Of a DNA stretch of 64,000 nucleotides, positions 59,584-64,000 are shown one piece after another. This DNA is from Alviniconcha marisindica (lineage: Eukaryota; Mollusca; Gastropoda; Provannidae). The first letter of the stretch is position 1. Each line of letters begins with the position of its first letter. The stretch is from the NCBI GenBank assembly GCA_018857735.1, contig JABMCL010000272.1, positions 57,501 through 121,500 on the forward strand, written 5' to 3'. The position numbers were made by a program, and so were the translations under genes. Under the pieces are notes generated by a model. It was given only the letters and a program-made list of their open reading frames with translations, ran no database searches and was not told the DNA's origin.

Positions 59584-62500
59584 ATGGCGGGACAAGACAG
59601 TGCTGTATGTTGTTCTTCATTTCATGCTTGCCAGTCACATTTGAAGTATTATTTTCCGTACAAATATAACCTTTGTGAATTGACAAACGTTATGTAAATG
59701 CTTTTCACTTTATTTCAGGACGGCAAATTGAAGATTGTGTCGAAGATATGGCCAATCCGCAAGTATGCAGCCAAATGCGAGGATCGGCTTCGGAAGGTTA
59801 GTCAAGTTCAATATTTGTACACTTCTGTGTGTGAAACATTACTGCACATTTTGGATTTTGATCGTGCGTTTAAGAAAATAGCACTAACCTTTCTTTCAGT
59901 AATCAAACTAAGTGGATCATGATCAGCTGGCAAGGATGGCTGATGTGTTTTAGAGCTGTGCCACTCCGAAGGCTTGTCCGCATAAACGTTGATTAGTGAT
60001 GTGCAAAGCCTAAGGTCAGTATCAGAAAACGAATCTTATTGCTTCAAGAAAACCGCGCACTGTGACGCATTTTCAGAGCGCTTTGTTTACTCTATATATG
60101 AGGTGAAGTTAAAACAACAGGCGCCCTAATGTAACCCAAACTGTCGTCTGCTGCATTTGCGATTGACACGACAGTGCCGGGTAGGGGACGTAACTCTAGC
60201 AACCCGTCATTTGATGTTATGACTTTGTCCTTGAGAAAGAAATGGTTATACAAAACTGGCAATAACCCGTTGTCTCTGATTTAGTCATTGCGAATGTTCC
60301 TCATGCAAAACAAGCTCTTTGGTGTGGTGGCCTACCTGTAAAATGAAAAGTGAACTCTGATATGTGATACTTATAGCAGTAATGTCTGTCTCATCTTTCT
60401 CCCCTACCACTCCCCAAATTCCAGTTTCCTGTTTTTCACCTAACCCCTTTTTGGAGTAGAGTATACTATATTTGTAGTTTATTGGTCACATGATACCTCA
60501 CCTTCCTTCCCTGAATCAGAGACAGTGGTTGCTACTGGTGATTGAACCAACCCAAACTTCATTTGGCCCTTTGTCTTTTGTTTACGTAATGAGCAAGCAT
60601 TTTATGTGAGTGTCTGTTATATGATCTCATATTATCAACATGGACCCATCAAATGAACAATAATTATTGTAAACAAACAAAAGTCTGTGTGGTTGCCAAG
60701 CAGACAACACAAATGATTTTTTAGCAAAACATGTTTAATTTACACGGATACAAACACTGAAATATTGTACATCTTGCACAGATTTGGTAATTTGAAGTCA
60801 CCCTGGGCACATCAAGTATGAACAGCAGCTTATTCATAGAACATTTCTCTTAATCCCCAAAGAACCAAGTAGGCACAATGTGTATACAGTAATAAACTAA
60901 TACACTACAACTAGTACAAGTAAAACTAAAAGGACCAATTTCTCAGTTGTTTTCTTTGTGCTACTGACATTCCTGTGTACACTTTCAAACAATAGATTTC
61001 CCACATGATTTGAGAATCTAAAATGATAGATTGGTGACCATTCAGAGCAAGTCTACCACAAACTGAGTAAAGTTAGCAATATTATTATTAGCAGTCTGAG
61101 ACATGAGTTAGGAATGGTGGGGTGTTTGGAATCTTGTTATTTTACGCTCACCCTTTCTGACGATATTGGTGATTGTACCCAGAGTTGATCTGTGCTCATT
61201 GTAAACATTCATGGAGGTGACGGCATGGTCATGAAAGTTGAGAAGAATTTTTGTTGTGCGCCTTTTCCAGGCAGAGCTGATCAAACGAGCAGACACAGAG
61301 GAGTTGCGGGAGGTGTTCAACAAGTATGCCACCAAGGAGGTTGGAGGGGAGCGGTTCATGACCTACTCCGACCTGGTGCTTGATTACCTGCAGCTCCTGG
61401 AGAAGGACAACTATGACGAGTACACACTGAACCTGCTGGCTAGCACTGTGGACACGTCCCGTGATGGGTTAGTTCTTCAGTTCTATCATACCCGTCAGCT
61501 GCACAGGGTCACCTTGGTGCTCTTTCAGACTGGCTCGCTTCTTCTTCCTGCTTCCTCAGCAACCAGTGGGTTATTACTTAGCAATGACATCAGTGGGTCA
61601 CCTTGGTGCTCTTTCAGACTGGCTCGCTTCTTCTTCCTGCTTCCTCAGCAACCAGTGGGTTATTACTTACCAATGACATCAGCGTTAAACAGGAACAGGG
61701 ATGAGACTTTAAACTTAGTTTGAAAAGGGGAAAAAACATGCTGTTGTCATGTGAACGGACAGAAATGATTGTGATGTATGATGCACTGTTGGATATTTTA
61801 TGCAGGCTTTTGAAGCTGTGCTGTGTATGCCGCAAAGTGACATTGTATACAGTGTTTGGTTGTCTGTTGCTTTCACTGGCTGTAAAAAAGAAGAAGAACT
61901 TCACAGAGTTCCAGACCTTTGAAGTCTTGCTGTGTGTTCCACAAAGTGATGTCCGATGCATTGTTTGATTGTCTGTTGCAGCCTCATTTCCTTCACAGAA
62001 TTCCAGGCCTTTGAAGCCTTGCTGTGTCTCCCAGATTCCATGTACACCTTGGCCTTCCAGATTTTTGATCGCAATGGCAATGGTTTCATCACTTGTGGTA
62101 AGAATCAGCTTGCCAGCTTCTTTCCGTTTCTGTTGTTTTTGTGGAACTAACACTGTATCAGTCGTTTTAAAACAGACTTGTGCATCAGCAAAGTTTTTGC
62201 TAGGTTGTGTGGTTGTTCTTTAGGTGGTGAATGTTTGGATGTGGTTCCAGCCCTGAACTGTGCATGGCAGATTTTGTAAAATGATGTTGGAGATGTGACA
62301 TTGTGAGGTTATCATGCATAAACATCAAGCACGTTGAGCTCATTCAGTGGGGATAGCGCTATAGAAAATTTATGATTATTATTATAAATTCGCACAACAG
62401 CGGGTTAGAAGTTTGCTTGGTGATGGTACGGTTGCCCTCCTGTCATGAGTAAGATAACCTGATGGGATAATGAAAGTATACTTGGTAGCCTGATGGATAA

Positions 62501-63797
62501 TGAAAGTATACTTGGTAGCCTGACGGATAATGAAAGTATACTTGGTAGCCTGAGGGATAATGAATGTATACTTGGTAGAATGGTACCCTTAGGTGGGTGT
62601 CCTGAATAAGACAACCTGGTGGATAATGAAAGTATACTTGGTAGCCTGATGGATAATGAAAGTATACTTGGTAGCCTGAGGGATAATGAATGTATACTTG
62701 GTAGAATGGTACTCTTAGGTAGGTGTCCTGAATAAGACAACCTGGTGGATAATGAAAGTATACTTGGTAGCCTGAGGGATAATAAAAGTGTACTTGGTAG
62801 CCTGAGGGATAAGTCTTCTTGGTTGCCTAAGGCTGTAAGGGATAAATCTGTTTACTTGGTAGCCTAAAGGATAATAAAAGCATGCTTGGTAGCCTGAGTC
62901 AGTGAGTGATTATTAAAGTACACTGGGTAGCCTAAGTCCATGTATACTTCGTAGCCTAAGGGATAATAAAAGTAGATTGATATTTGTATATGTCAGTAAT
63001 AAGGCAGTTTTGCTGAGCGTTGCTGTTGTCTTACAAGTGTAGTTACTTGGGAAATGATATAAAAGTTGTCAGCTAGATCATATTCAGCTCCAGCATCGGT
63101 TTGTGAAATCTTTAGAATCTCACCTCTTCAAGCTATCCTATTTTGTGTGTGGGTGTATTGTTGATCGCTTTTATATAGTTCTGTTCTCCGCTCTCAAGCA
63201 GACTCACTGCACTCACATGTGATTCTACATGAGTGACTAGGTTTTTATAGTGCATTTTTGAATATCCACCGAAGTAGTGTACATACAACGCTGACATGGC
63301 TGGTGCCACATGGAACTGCTGCCTTCTCAGTGTGTTCTGTGTACACCATACAACCATGCACCATGCCACTTCATGCAAAGCCAATGTATATGTAAGGTGC
63401 ATGCAAGTTTAGCTGTAACCTACCACCTGCACTTTTGGCAGAATGACCGGGACCTTTTATGTGCTATGTGTGTGTGTGTGCTCATACTTGCGGAAGTTTG
63501 TCTTGACTTTGTTTTGGTGCTTTGCTGTGTAATGAGCTGTGGGCTCCAACTTGGAGAAACAGAACACAAAAGGGTACATTATTCTTGTTATTATTACGCT
63601 TTGCTGTTGTTGTTTAACAGGAGTATTTCCATGCTGTGGCCTGTGCTTTCTTTTCAGACGAGTTTGAGAACATCATCACGCACACCACTCTCAACACCAA
63701 GATGCCATTCAACTTCAACAGCGACTTCATCCAGCTGCACTTTGGCAAAGACAAGTCTCGCAAAGTCACCTATAACGAATTCACCCAACTGCTTCAT
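59584..63797 (+). CDS. SLC25A12: Mitochondrial aspartate/glutamate carrier (aralar/citrin), 5' part
   Basis: Calcium-stimulated antiporter of the mitochondrial inner membrane, exchanging matrix aspartate for cytosolic glutamate and a proton in the malate-aspartate shuttle. Exons 59584-59604, 59719-59796, 61271-61467, 61982-62097 and 63658-63797 join in phase to 184 residues; the remaining EF-hands and the six-helix carrier domain lie beyond the window. [20 protein letters not shown] and DTSRDGLISFTE (loop at 94-105), [21 protein letters not shown] (canonical EF loop 128-139) and [19 protein letters not shown] match the regulatory domain of SLC25A12/13. The first 33 residues are basic ([17 protein letters not shown]) and longer than the human N-terminus, and could act as a targeting sequence. 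SLC25A12 versus A13 cannot be separated; probably the single pre-duplication orthologue. Confidence 0.94.
61506..61683. repeat. 89-bp tandem duplication in SLC25A12 intron 3
   Basis: GGGTCACCTTGGTGCTCTTT through GTGGGTTATTACTTA and CAATGACATCAG occurs twice, back to back from 61506 and 61595, with one difference (AGCAATG/CCAATG). Confidence 0.95.
61803..61981 (+). repeat. Two partial duplicates of SLC25A12 exon 4 with its upstream intron edge
   Basis: Exon 4 begins at 61982 with CTCATTTCCTTCACAGAATT, then CCAGGCCTTTGAAGCC. The preceding intron contains ACTTCACAGAGTTCCAGACC then TTTGAAGTCTTGCTGTGTGT (from about 61899), and further upstream GCTTTTGAAGCTGTGCTGTG (61806) followed by GTTTGGTTGTCTGTTGC. 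This gives three tandem versions of the acceptor plus exon start, only the last having an AG and open frame. Confidence 0.8.
62456..62965. repeat. 30-bp minisatellite in SLC25A12 intron 4
   Basis: About 15 units of CCTGATGGATAATGAAAGTA plus TACTTGGTAG. A ~110-bp super-unit (containing AATGGTACCCTTAGGTGGGT) is itself repeated twice. Later units decay. Confidence 0.93.
63165..63470 (-). mobile_element. SINE, family 1, headless copy
   Basis: Reverse-complement copy with TATATAGTTCTGTTCTCCGC, GCAGACTCACTGCACTCACA, ACATGGCTGGTGCCACATGG and ACTTTTGGCAGAATGACCGG; ends at GTGCTATGTGTGTG. Located in SLC25A12 intron 4, about 190 bp before exon 5. Confidence 0.82.
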
Positions 63798-64000
63798 GTG
63801 AGCTACTTTAGCAGAAATCATCTATTTACTTTCTGGGGGTGTACCATTTGGCAGTTACTGCCCTTGCTACTTACTGCTCATACAGATCTTTACTGACCTC
63901 TTTGGTTTATGGAATACTACTCTTGGGCAGTTCAGGTGGGGTTGTTAACTCCCTTGACTTTTACCCAGCATCGCTTAGTCCCTTGGCTGTTTTTTACTTC

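Overview
This is nuclear DNA of an intron-rich invertebrate animal. The repeat content (tRNA-derived SINEs, TTAA-flanked MITEs, many minisatellites inside introns, long GT/CT tracts) and the divergence of the proteins from human suggest a lophotrochozoan, most likely a gastropod mollusc; that placement is inference. Five conserved protein genes were rebuilt by joining exons at GT/AG sites and checking phase at every junction. No rRNA gene, functional tRNA gene, CRISPR array or bacterial operon is visible.

Layout. (1) 1-7536, + strand: 3' half of an angiotensin-converting-enzyme-type M2 metallopeptidase (ACE), six exons, 5' end outside the window. It starts with the HEMGH zinc motif and ends in a Ser/Gly-rich tail plus hydrophobic C-terminus that looks like a GPI or membrane anchor. 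Two introns are filled with minisatellites. (2) 7544-14904: no gene recognised; ACE 3' region, CCNT 3' UTR and repeats. (3) 14905-33798, - strand: complete cyclin T gene (P-TEFb subunit), ten coding exons, 904 aa. (4) 35033-45132, + strand: KANSL2 (NSL histone acetyltransferase complex), eight coding exons, 478 aa, head-to-head with cyclin T. (5) 46822-59455, - strand: histone acetyltransferase HAT1, eleven coding exons, 407 aa, tail-to-tail with KANSL2. (6) 59584 to the window end, + strand: first five exons of the mitochondrial aspartate/glutamate carrier SLC25A12/13 (aralar), head-to-head with HAT1 across a 128-bp gap holding ETS, CCAAT, E-box and TATA-like motifs.

Three of the genes act on chromatin or transcription: P-TEFb releases paused RNA polymerase II, the NSL complex acetylates H4, and HAT1 acetylates newly made H4. 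From memory, HAT1-SLC25A12 and CCNT1-KANSL2 are also neighbours in human, and the human orthologues of all five genes lie on chromosomes that carry HOX clusters (2, 7, 12, 17). The window may therefore preserve old linkage.

The most unusual non-genic signals are partial duplications of exons inside neighbouring introns. They involve the ACE anchor-coding tail (three copies, one inverted), a cyclin T exon end with its splice donor (five intronic copies), an SLC25A12 exon start, and the acceptor region of the last KANSL2 exon. Several DNA-transposon-like elements with terminal inverted repeats are also present, three of them sharing TTAA-type ends.
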